DNA of 64,000 nt from Mitsuokella multacida DSM 20544 (GTDB taxonomy: Bacteria; Bacillota; Negativicutes; Selenomonadales; Selenomonadaceae), in contig NZ_GG697141.2 in the NCBI RefSeq assembly GCF_000155955.1, positions 1,417,566 to 1,481,565 on the forward strand. The letters are read 5' to 3'. Shown here one piece after another: positions 17,746 through 24,709 of this stretch (position 1 is the first letter of the stretch; every line of letters starts with the position of its first letter). The translations under genes and the position numbers were made by a program. The notes under the pieces are model-generated. The model had not been told where the DNA came from, did not search any database, and saw only the letters and a program-made list of their open reading frames with translations.

Positions 17746-19137
17746 ATGGGTAATCCGGCAAATGCTGCCGCAGAAAACAGCGGCAAATTGTCATGGCTCA
17801 CACGCATCGCCTACGGCCTTGGCGATACGGCACAGAACATCGTCTGGGGTGCCATGAGCATCCTGACGTTCTTCTACACCGATTATGCGGGCATTGATCC
17901 GGCTATGGTCGGTCTCGTATTCTTGATCTCGCGTTGCTTCGATGGCTTCTCAGATGTCATCATGGGATTTATCGTCGAGCGCACGAATTCCAAATGGGGT
18001 AAGTCGAGACCTTGGATCCTCTGGACGAGCGTACCGTTTGCATTATCAATCGTCCTCATCTATACTGTACCGCAAGGCTCCTCGGCCCTTCAGTTCGCGT
18101 ATTTGTTCGTCACCTACAACTTCTGCACAACCGTCTGCTATACGGCACTTAACCTGCCATATGGATCACTGTCTGCGATGATGACGCGCATCTCGAAAGA
18201 GCGCGACATGCTTTCCATCACGCGTATGACGCTTTCGCCACTCGGCAAGATTCTCTCGGTATCGGCTACGTTGCCGCTCGTCAAGATGTTCGGTGATAAC
18301 CAGATGGCCTGGGTCGAAGTCATGGGCATGTGGGCTGTCCTCGGACTCCTGTTGTTGCTCTTCTGCTTCTCGCAGTGCAAGGAGACCGTCGTCATCGAAG
18401 CGCGCAAGAAAGTCGCAAAGATCCCGGTCGGCAAATCCCTCAAATGCCTGGCACTCAACAAGTATTTCTGGATGGCGATGACCATCTGGATGATGCAGAA
18501 CGTCATCTTCTACATCACGGGCACGGTCCTGCCGTATTACTGCAAGTACATTTTCATGGACAGCTCGCTCTATTCCATCCTGTACCTGCTGGAGACTGGC
18601 CTGACGATCGGTTTTACGATTGTTTTCTGCCCAGCACTGCTGCGCAAGTTCGGCAAGCGCAACATGAGCCTCATTGGCATCAGTGTCTGCTTTGTCGGTC
18701 ATCTGATTTATCTGCTCAATCCGCTCGATTTCAACTGGGTTGTCTTCAGCTGCGTCATCCGCGGCATCGGCTTTGCCCCGCTGAACTCCGTTATCTTCGG
18801 CTTCCTCGGCGATGTCGTCGAGTACGGCCAGTGGAAATTCCACATCCGTCAGGAAGGCCTGATCTTCTCGGGCGGCTCTGTCGGCACGAAAGTCGGCTCT
18901 GGCCTCACGAGTGCAGTCCTGACGGGCCTGCTCTCCTACGCAGGCTATGTCTCCTCGACGACGGCTGCCGCTGTTCAGCCGGACAGCGCCATCCAGATGA
19001 TCATTGATCTTTATGAATTCGGTCCGATCTTTGTCTGGGTTGTCCTGCTGCTGATTCTCTGGGCTTATAAGCTCGATAAGCAGTATCCGCAGATCATGCG
19101 CGACCTCGTCGCACGTGAGGCGAAGGGCGAACTCTGA
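17746..19137 (+). CDS. GPH-family glycoside/sugar:cation symporter (paralog 2)
   Basis: A 463-residue MelB-like transporter, same length and near-collinear with the one at 7700-9091; differences cluster in a few helices (e.g. around residues 275-300) and the C-terminal loop. The family segment SRCFDGFSDVIMGFIVERTNSKWGKSRPW is identical in both. Start fixed at 17746 by CAGGAGGGG; the open frame extends upstream without a site. Located directly after iolG, so inositol or an inositol isomer is the most likely substrate (inference). A terminator follows. Confidence 0.88.
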   Translation: MGNPANAAAENSGKLSWLTRIAYGLGDTAQNIVWGAMSILTFFYTDYAGIDPAMVGLVFLISRCFDGFSDVIMGFIVERTNSKWGKSRPWILWTSVPFALSIVLIYTVPQGSSALQFAYLFVTYNFCTTVCYTALNLPYGSLSAMMTRISKERDMLSITRMTLSPLGKILSVSATLPLVKMFGDNQMAWVEVMGMWAVLGLLLLLFCFSQCKETVVIEARKKVAKIPVGKSLKCLALNKYFWMAMTIWMMQNVIFYITGTVLPYYCKYIFMDSSLYSILYLLETGLTIGFTIVFCPALLRKFGKRNMSLIGISVCFVGHLIYLLNPLDFNWVVFSCVIRGIGFAPLNSVIFGFLGDVVEYGQWKFHIRQEGLIFSGGSVGTKVGSGLTSAVLTGLLSYAGYVSSTTAAAVQPDSAIQMIIDLYEFGPIFVWVVLLLILWAYKLDKQYPQIMRDLVAREAKGEL

Positions 19138-19196
19138 TTAAGATAAATCTGGATGCATGTGTGAATGGCACGCGCATCCAACCCATCCCAATTTTG

Positions 19197-19231
19197 CCCC
19201 GCAGGCATCCCAAGCCTGTGGGGATTTTTTT
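19197..19231 (+). terminator. rho-independent terminator after GPH paralog 2
   Basis: CCCCGCAGGC pairs with GCCTGTGGGG, followed by a run of seven T. Confidence 0.88.
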
Positions 19232-19255
19232 GCTATCTAACGATGGTCAGGACGG

Positions 19256-20095
19256 TCAGACGGTCCATTTGCGGCGGTATTCGCCCGGCGTCATGTCGAG
19301 CGCGCCCTTGAAGACATTCTGGAAGTAATTCGAGTTGTTGTAGCCGACCTGGGCAGCGATCTGCGTGATCGTCATATCGGTGTTGATCAGGAGGTTCTGT
19401 GCCTCGCCGATGCGGCGCAGGATGACGTATTTCATCGGCGAGAGACCAATCTCTGCCTTGAAGAGGTGGGAGAGGTAGTAGGCATTCGTGTGCGTGGCAG
19501 TCGCAATGTCACCAAGGCGTATAGCCTCTTTGTAGTTTTTGTCGATGAAGGCGCGGGCCCTGGCTGCGAGTGTCGGTGTCTGCTGCTCTTCTTGCAGGCC
19601 TTCCTCGCGCAGGAAGGCCGCGAGCTTGGTGATGAGTGCCATCGTGAGATAGTTGGCGATTTCAGCATGAGACTTCGCCTCCTTCTCGATGGCGTCAAAG
19701 AGGCTCTGGACCTCCGCGAAGTGCTGGCGCAGCGGCTGGACCGGGCAGTAACCATCAGGCAGCAGGTGGTCAGCGGGCAGGCCGTCGATGCGCAGTCCGC
19801 CAATCGCGATGCAGTAGGTGACGAGGTTGCTGCCGCTGCCGCCGAACTCATCGTGGACCGTGCGGCTGTTGTAGATGATCAGGTTGCCCTTCTGTGCAGT
19901 GTAGCGCCGCCCATCGATCATGTAGATTCCTGCTCCCTGTGAGACGAGCAGAAGCTCGCAGAGATGGTCGTGCTCATGCATGCTGCGGGGCATGTGCGAG
20001 GCGTCTGTGCCGACGTGGCAGACGTATTCGAGGCGCGGCGAGGAATTCTTGCAGAAGGTGGAGCGGTAGCGATGATCTGGAAAATATTGCAGCAA
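19256..20095 (-). CDS. AraC-family transcriptional regulator 3
   Basis: A 279-residue AraC regulator, paralogous to the one at 13467-14327. It has an N-terminal cupin sensor (MHEHDHLCELLLVSQGAGIY, about 39-58) and a C-terminal AraC domain (AFIDKNYKEAIRLGDIATA, about 179-197; ITQIAAQVGYNNSNYFQNVFKG, about 238-259). I set the start at the TTG at 20095, directly behind GGAGGGAGTATT; an in-frame ATG at 20128 is possible but lies upstream of that ribosome binding site. It lies between GPH paralog 2 (convergent) and the second iolG (same strand). Confidence 0.85.
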   Translation of the reverse strand: MLQYFPDHRYRSTFCKNSSPRLEYVCHVGTDASHMPRSMHEHDHLCELLLVSQGAGIYMIDGRRYTAQKGNLIIYNSRTVHDEFGGSGSNLVTYCIAIGGLRIDGLPADHLLPDGYCPVQPLRQHFAEVQSLFDAIEKEAKSHAEIANYLTMALITKLAAFLREEGLQEEQQTPTLAARARAFIDKNYKEAIRLGDIATATHTNAYYLSHLFKAEIGLSPMKYVILRRIGEAQNLLINTDMTITQIAAQVGYNNSNYFQNVFKGALDMTPGEYRRKWTV

Positions 20096-20136
20096 AATAC
20101 TCCCTCCTGATAGATCGGATGCATACAATGCATTAC

Positions 20137-20162
20137 ATTATAAGATTATCGTTCCGTATCGT
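20137..20162 (-). promoter_or_regulatory. putative promoter and ACGATACGG motif upstream of araC-type gene 3
   Basis: On the minus strand TATAAT (20142-20137) lies 11 bases downstream of ACGATACGG (20162-20154). The same nonamer lies 12 bases upstream of a TATAAT before the second iolG, suggesting a shared regulator site overlapping the -35 region. Confidence 0.45.
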
Positions 20163-20405
20163 ATACTGTCTCTATTTTAACAGATTGTGCAGTTGAGTGC
20201 AAACAATTTATCAAAAAATTATCATAAATAGACCAATAGATAACATATATCAGCTGGCTTTACGACAACGGTTCTGTACACGAAAAAGGACCCTCGGGGA
20301 AGGGTCCTTTCTTCTGGTATGGAACCATGCGGCAGGGGGTGCCGCATGGAGAGGAACGAAGGAACAAAGAAATAAACAGATTAGATGGATTGGGAGAGCC
20401 CCAGA
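20163..20405. other. intergenic stretch between araC-type gene 3 and the second iolG
   Basis: No protein-coding frame is convincing. The left part is AT-rich and belongs to the regulator's promoter region; the right part holds the terminator of the second iolG (listed separately). Confidence 0.5.
20283..20310 (-). terminator. terminator for the second iolG
   Basis: AAAGGACCCT (20285-20294) pairs with AGGGTCCTTT (20301-20310). On the minus strand the hairpin runs directly into TTTTT, fitting termination of the gene ending at 20406. Confidence 0.85.
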
Positions 20406-21431
20406 TCAAAGACCATACTGAGCGCGGATCTCAGCGATCTTGACCGGACGATGCTCGTCGACGGACTTCTTAGCAGCGAGGCCGATGAGGACCGGCTGCA
20501 GACCATCATTTGCATTGACCGGCGTCGGCGTGTCGTTGACGATGGCTTCGATGAACTGATCGACTTCGTTTGCATAAGCCATCATGTAGCGCTCGAGGAA
20601 GAAGAACATCGGCTTCTCAGCGATGACGCCATCCTTGCAGCTGTAAACAGCATTGGAGTCAGAATCGTTGGAGATGGCGACGCAGCCCTTCGTGCCGAAG
20701 ACTTCAGCGCGCTGGTCGTAGCCGTAGCAAGCTGCGCGGCAGTTATCGATGACAGCCGTAGCGCCGTTGTCGAGCTTCAGCGTGATGATGGCCGTATCGA
20801 TGTCGCCAGCCTTGCCGATTTCCGGATCGACCGTGACAGAGCCCTCTGCATAGACTTCTTCGACTTCTGCGCCGGAGAGGTAACGGACCATATCGAAATC
20901 ATGAATCGTCATGTCGAGGAAGATACCGCCGGAGATTTTTACGTAGTCGATGGAAGGCGGCTCCGGGTCACGCGACGTGATCTTGATGATCTGCTGCTTG
21001 CCGACTTTGCCAGCGACGACAGCATCGCGGATGGCCTTGAAGTTGTGGTCGAAGCGGCGGTTGAAGCCGACCTGGTATTTCTTGCCCGTCTCTTTGACGA
21101 CATCGAGGACTTCCTTGATCTTGTTGACATCGTGGTCAATCGGCTTCTCGCAGAAGACGTGTTTGCCGGCGCGCAGTGCCTCGATCGAAAGCGGGGAATG
21201 CTGGTCCGTCGAAGCGCAGATGAGAACAGCCTCGATTTCCGGGTCGTTGAAGATGTCATGGTAGTCCTTCGTCGTGTTCTCGATGCCGATGGACTTAGCC
21301 CAAGCTTCCGTCTTCTCGTTCATGAACGGATCGGCAATCGTCTTGACCGTTGCGTTCTTGACGAACTTCGAGATGCTCTCGCCATGTACATGGCCGATGC
21401 GGCCTGCGCCGATAATACCAACTTTAATCAT
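20406..21431 (-). CDS. iolG: inositol 2-dehydrogenase-like oxidoreductase (copy 2)
   Basis: A 341-residue Gfo/Idh/MocA oxidoreductase. NAD-binding GIIGAGRIGHVHGESI lies at residues 5-20, the catalytic Lys in CEKPIDHD (about 94-101) and the active-site Asp/His pair in FLDMTIHDFDMVRYLSG (about 168-184). It resembles canonical IolG proteins (RRFDHNF and EVDQFIEAI segments) more than copy 1 does. I start it at 21431 (MIKVGI), preceded by AAAGGCGG; the frame is open 16 codons further up without a site. It probably oxidises myo-inositol or a stereoisomer. Monocistronic, with its own terminator. Confidence 0.88.
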   Translation of the reverse strand: MIKVGIIGAGRIGHVHGESISKFVKNATVKTIADPFMNEKTEAWAKSIGIENTTKDYHDIFNDPEIEAVLICASTDQHSPLSIEALRAGKHVFCEKPIDHDVNKIKEVLDVVKETGKKYQVGFNRRFDHNFKAIRDAVVAGKVGKQQIIKITSRDPEPPSIDYVKISGGIFLDMTIHDFDMVRYLSGAEVEEVYAEGSVTVDPEIGKAGDIDTAIITLKLDNGATAVIDNCRAACYGYDQRAEVFGTKGCVAISNDSDSNAVYSCKDGVIAEKPMFFFLERYMMAYANEVDQFIEAIVNDTPTPVNANDGLQPVLIGLAAKKSVDEHRPVKIAEIRAQYGL

Positions 21432-21765
21432 TGTGATAACCGCCTTTCCCTTGACTACTAATGAACAATTTTTTGTCATCTATATTGTTCTTCTTGATTA
21501 ACTTTATGTTTATTATAGCATGGAAGTTACCGTATCGTCTTCAATTTTTTGGTGTAATTTTTTGAAAAATACAGGAATCCTGTGGGCGGGGCAGGGCATG
21601 GCGGAGACGATACTATAAAATCTTGCTGTCATGATGGCAACTGATGCAGAACGATAGAGATTGATAGCAATCACTGTAGGGGAAGAAGATATTTTGACCA
21701 TGAGCTTGTTTTGCAGTATATTGAAGGAAAATCAAATGACGAGAAACACGAGAGAGGGTGAGGAT
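21432..21765. other. divergent control region between the second iolG and the XRE-cupin gene
   Basis: About 330 bases, AT-rich, without a convincing coding frame. It holds a minus-strand TATAAT (21527-21522) with ACGATACGG (21548-21540) twelve bases above it, and plus-strand TATAAAAT near 21614 that may be the -10 of the regulator gene. A TTTTTTGGTGTAATTTTTTG stretch near 21547-21567 is nearly palindromic in A/T. Confidence 0.5.
21522..21548 (-). promoter_or_regulatory. putative promoter with ACGATACGG motif upstream of the second iolG
   Basis: Minus-strand TATAAT (21527-21522) with the nonamer ACGATACGG (21548-21540) in the place where a -35 element is expected. The same arrangement precedes araC-type gene 3. 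Confidence 0.45.
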
Positions 21766-22320
21766 ATGGATTATCTCGTACACAATATCGCCATCAACCT
21801 CAACCACATCCGCAAGGCCAAGGGCATGAGCCTCGATGTGGTGGCGGAGCAGACGGGCGTGAGCAAGAGCATGCTTGCGGCCATCGAGAAGGGGGCGGCC
21901 AATCCGTCCATCGGCGTGCTCGGTAAGATCATGAGCGGCCTGCGCATCGAGCTGACGGACCTCACGCAGTCGCCGCGTCAGGATGCCTACCTCGTCGACG
22001 TCGAGAAGCTGACGCCGACGAAGGACGTCGCGGGCGAGTACCGCGTCTGGACCTGTTTCCCAATCGCGGACAACCATGTGGTCGAGATCTACCGCATCGA
22101 CGTCGAGCCGGGCGGCACTTACCGCAGTGGCGGGCATGGCGAGCGGACGAAGGAGTACGTGTTCGTATTGGAGGGGGAGCTCTCGCTTGAGCTCGCCAAC
22201 CAAAAGGTCTACACGATCGAAGCGGGGCAGTCCTTCCGCTTCTCGTCGGAAGAGGAGCACATCTACCGCAATCACGGCAAAGAGAAGATAAGCTTTGCTT
22301 CGTTCTTTGTAGTCAGCTGA
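21766..22320 (+). CDS. XRE-cupin transcriptional regulator (PuuR-like)
   Basis: A 184-residue protein with an N-terminal Cro/CI-type helix-turn-helix (LNHIRKAKGMSLDVVAEQTG, then SKSMLAAIEKGAANPS, about residues 10-50) and a C-terminal cupin (EPGGTYRSGGHGERTKEYVF about 114-133; SFRFSSEEEHIYRN about 158-171). This two-domain layout is that of PuuR and related repressors of polyamine and amino-acid catabolism. Start chosen at 21766 (MDYLVH) behind GAGGGTGAGG, although that spacing is short; upstream in-frame ATGs lack sites. It precedes an aminotransferase/permease/dehydrogenase cluster that it may control. Confidence 0.85.
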   Translation: MDYLVHNIAINLNHIRKAKGMSLDVVAEQTGVSKSMLAAIEKGAANPSIGVLGKIMSGLRIELTDLTQSPRQDAYLVDVEKLTPTKDVAGEYRVWTCFPIADNHVVEIYRIDVEPGGTYRSGGHGERTKEYVFVLEGELSLELANQKVYTIEAGQSFRFSSEEEHIYRNHGKEKISFASFFVVS

Positions 22321-22383
22321 GCTGCCGAGTGCATACATAGTGCAATATAATGGACAAAATTAGCGTTTTTTGCAAAATAATGC

Positions 22384-22412
22384 TTGACGTATCGATTTTT
22401 GTGTGATATATT
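22384..22412 (+). promoter_or_regulatory. strong promoter upstream of the aminotransferase gene
   Basis: TTGACG (22384-22389) and TATATT (22407-22412) are separated by exactly 17 bases. A start of transcription near 22419 would give a leader of roughly 155 bases before the aminotransferase ATG. Confidence 0.75.
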
Positions 22413-22440
22413 GTACCCATGCTAAAGATAAAGATGCAGA

Positions 22441-22491
22441 TGGCAAGGACGCCAGACAGATATCCGCGAGGATGATGTCTGGCGCCTTTTT
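22441..22491 (+). promoter_or_regulatory. attenuator-like leader: terminator with competing hairpin
   Basis: CGCCAGACA (22450-22458) pairs with TGTCTGGCG (22476-22484), enclosing an ATCC-GCGA-GGAT hairpin, and is followed by CCTTTTTTA: a good intrinsic terminator placed only about 35 bases into the transcript. TGGC (22441-22444) can instead pair with GCCA (22451-22454) around the loop AAGGAC, which would destroy the terminator. The next gene starts 83 bases later, so read-through is presumably regulated. The ligand or protein is unknown; it may equally yield a short RNA. Confidence 0.6.
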
Positions 22492-22574
22492 TATTTCACG
22501 CATCTATCTTGACTGTTATCATCTAATCTTATCGCGTAGAGAATCTATGGGAGCTTGACAGGGAGGAATCCATC

Positions 22575-23792
22575 ATGAAACTCAAGGATACGGGTCTTAC
22601 GGCAGCAGACATCAAGGCAAAAGTGAAGAAATACATGATTGAGACGTATGAGCGTTTTGATTTCCTCGCCGAGACGGCGAAGGACCAGTACATGTACGAT
22701 GAGAACGGCACGCCGTATCTCGACTTCTACGCAGGCATTGCGGTCAACAGTGCCGGCAACTGCAATGAGAAGGTCGTCAAGGCTGTCCAGGAACAGGCCG
22801 CTGAGATCATGCAGACGTTCAACTATCCGTACACGATCCCACAGGCTCTCCTGGCTGAGAAGGTCTGCACGACGATTGGCATGGACAAGATCTTCTTCCA
22901 GAGCACGGGCACCGAGGCCAACGAGGCCATGATCAAGATGGCCCGCAAGTACGGCATCGAGCACTACGGCCCGAACCGCTACCACATCGTCACGGCGAAG
23001 ATGGGCTTCCACGGACGCACGTTCGGCGCGATGTCGGCGACGGGCCAGCCGGGCAATGCCTGCCAGGTCGGCTTCGGCCCGATGGCGTACGGCTTTTCCT
23101 ACGCGCCGTACAATGATCTCGAGGCGTTCAAGGCAGCCTGCACGGAGAACACCATCGCCATCATGATCGAGCCGGTCCAGGGCGAGGGCGGTGTCCATCC
23201 GGCCACGAAGGAGTTCATGGTCGGCCTGCGCAAGTTCTGCGACGAGAAGGGCATGCTGCTGCTGATCGATGAGGTCCAGACGGGCTGGTGCCGCACGGGT
23301 AAGGTCATGAGCTACATGCATTACGGCATCAAGCCGGATATCGTCTCGATGGCAAAGGCACTCGGCGGCGGCATGCCAATTGGCGCCATCTGCGCGCGTG
23401 AGGAAGTCGCGAAGGCCTTCACGATGGGCTCGCACGGCACGACGTTCGGCGGCCATCCGGTCTGCTGCGCCGCGGCGCTCGCCGAGGTCAATGAACTCCT
23501 CGACCGCGACCTCGCCGGCAATGCTGAGAAAGTCGGCGCTTACCTGCGCGCGAAGCTCGCCGAACTGCCGCATGTCAAAGAAGTCCGCGGCCAGGGCCTG
23601 CTCGTCGGCTGCGAGTTCGACGATACGATCTCCGGCGTCGAGGTCAAGCACGGCTGCTTCGACCGCCATCTGCTCATCACGGCCATCGGCAAGCACATCA
23701 TCCGCCTGATCCCGCCTCTCATCATCACGGAGGCCGACTGCGACAAGGCTGTGGCCATCATCAAGGAGACGGTGGAGAGTCTGAGCAAGTAA
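22575..23792 (+). CDS. class III aminotransferase (4-aminobutyrate / acetylornithine type)
   Basis: A 405-residue PLP enzyme of the subgroup III aminotransferases. Visible motifs are the phosphate-binding STGTEANEAMIKMARKY (about 114-130), the PLP-stacking region FHGRTFGAMSATGQPG (about 145-160), the PLP-pyridine Asp in LLIDEVQTGWCRTG (about 232-245) and the Schiff-base Lys in SMAKALGGGMPIGA (about 258-271). Family members transfer amino groups from 4-aminobutyrate, acetylornithine, ornithine or beta-alanine. The neighbours (permease, iron alcohol dehydrogenase, PuuR-like regulator) favour an omega-amino acid such as 4-aminobutyrate over arginine biosynthesis. Confidence 0.85.
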   Translation: MKLKDTGLTAADIKAKVKKYMIETYERFDFLAETAKDQYMYDENGTPYLDFYAGIAVNSAGNCNEKVVKAVQEQAAEIMQTFNYPYTIPQALLAEKVCTTIGMDKIFFQSTGTEANEAMIKMARKYGIEHYGPNRYHIVTAKMGFHGRTFGAMSATGQPGNACQVGFGPMAYGFSYAPYNDLEAFKAACTENTIAIMIEPVQGEGGVHPATKEFMVGLRKFCDEKGMLLLIDEVQTGWCRTGKVMSYMHYGIKPDIVSMAKALGGGMPIGAICAREEVAKAFTMGSHGTTFGGHPVCCAAALAEVNELLDRDLAGNAEKVGAYLRAKLAELPHVKEVRGQGLLVGCEFDDTISGVEVKHGCFDRHLLITAIGKHIIRLIPPLIITEADCDKAVAIIKETVESLSK

Positions 23793-23828
23793 AGAGCCAT
23801 TCCATTATTCCATCATACAGCAAGTACA

Positions 23829-23880
23829 GCAAGGGAGCTGTTGCAGGAGCAAGTCTTCTGCAACAGCTCTCTTGCTTGCT
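23829..23880 (+). terminator. hairpin terminator after the aminotransferase gene
   Basis: Bases 23829-23846 and 23858-23875 form an 18-base stem with one mismatch (core GAGCTGTTGCAG / CTGCAACAGCTC). The tail TTGCTTG is a weak T run, so some read-through into the next gene is likely. Confidence 0.65.
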
Positions 23881-23933
23881 TGTATCCATGGATACCAATT
23901 CGATATACCTCCAGGAAAGGGAGATGAATCTCT

Positions 23934-24704
23934 ATGGAGCATGCACCGAAAACGAAGGAGAAAAAGAAAGTCATCATCACGGTGGGCTGCGAATACGGCT
24001 GCGGCGGCCCGGCACTTGCCCGGAAAATCGCCGCGGACTACGGCATCCCGTGCTACGACCGCGACCTCATCGATGCGATCATCGAGGAAGCGGGCTTCTC
24101 GAAGGACCTCTTGGATAAGGCAGAGAAGGCGCAGGAAATCCGCGGCCGCGATGTCACCATCAATCCAGCCAAGCTCGGCGCGATCAAGTACCACAACCTG
24201 ACGGACCGCGTCGTCTTCCTGCAGCGCGAGACGGTCAAGCGCCTCGCCGCGCGCGGCTCGTGCGTCTTCGTTGGCCGCTGTGCCGACCACATCCTGCGCC
24301 ATCAGGAGAAGTGCCTCAACGTCTTCATCTACGCGCCGAGCGCCGTGCGCCTCGAGAATGTCATGAAGGCTCACAGCCTCAATAAGACGGATGCCAAGCT
24401 TCTCATCAAGAAGAGCGATGAAGACCTGCACGCGCGCTACAAGCAGGTGACGGGCACGTACCGCGGCGACCGCCACAACCGCCACCTGCTCATCGATTCC
24501 TCGCTTCTGGGAATCGACCGCACGGCGAAGCTCATTGAAGAAGTCGCGTCTGAGGTGTTTGGCATCGAGGGATGCCAGGACATCGAAGGGGCTCTCGTGC
24601 GCAAGGGCACAAAGGACGCGGTGACCGCCGCTGCTTCATCGATCGGTGAGACGGACACCGCGCCGGACAAGCCGCCTGTAGCTACTGCTGAGATGGGAGT
24701 GTGA
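23934..24704 (+). CDS. cytidylate kinase-like P-loop protein (transporter-associated, copy 2)
   Basis: A 256-residue member of the cytidylate-kinase-like family. The nucleotide-binding region is more degenerate than in copy 1: ITVGCEYGCGGPALARKIA (about 15-33), where Ser and Arg of the usual YGSGGRE are Cys and Pro, and no Walker Lys is present. The second conserved block CVFVGRCADHILRHQEKCLNV (about 108-128) is intact. A low-complexity C-terminal tail (about 225-256) is specific to this copy. Its stop overlaps a GTG just before the APC permease start, so the two are translationally coupled. Function unknown; ATP hydrolysis may be lost. Confidence 0.78.
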   Translation: MEHAPKTKEKKKVIITVGCEYGCGGPALARKIAADYGIPCYDRDLIDAIIEEAGFSKDLLDKAEKAQEIRGRDVTINPAKLGAIKYHNLTDRVVFLQRETVKRLAARGSCVFVGRCADHILRHQEKCLNVFIYAPSAVRLENVMKAHSLNKTDAKLLIKKSDEDLHARYKQVTGTYRGDRHNRHLLIDSSLLGIDRTAKLIEEVASEVFGIEGCQDIEGALVRKGTKDAVTAAASSIGETDTAPDKPPVATAEMGV

Positions 24705-24709
24705 ACGTC

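Noticed and set aside
22441..22454. ANTAR-type tandem hairpin in the aminotransferase leader
   Set aside because: One hexaloop hairpin has A at position 1 and G at position 4, but the required first hairpin is not seen and no ANTAR protein is nearby.
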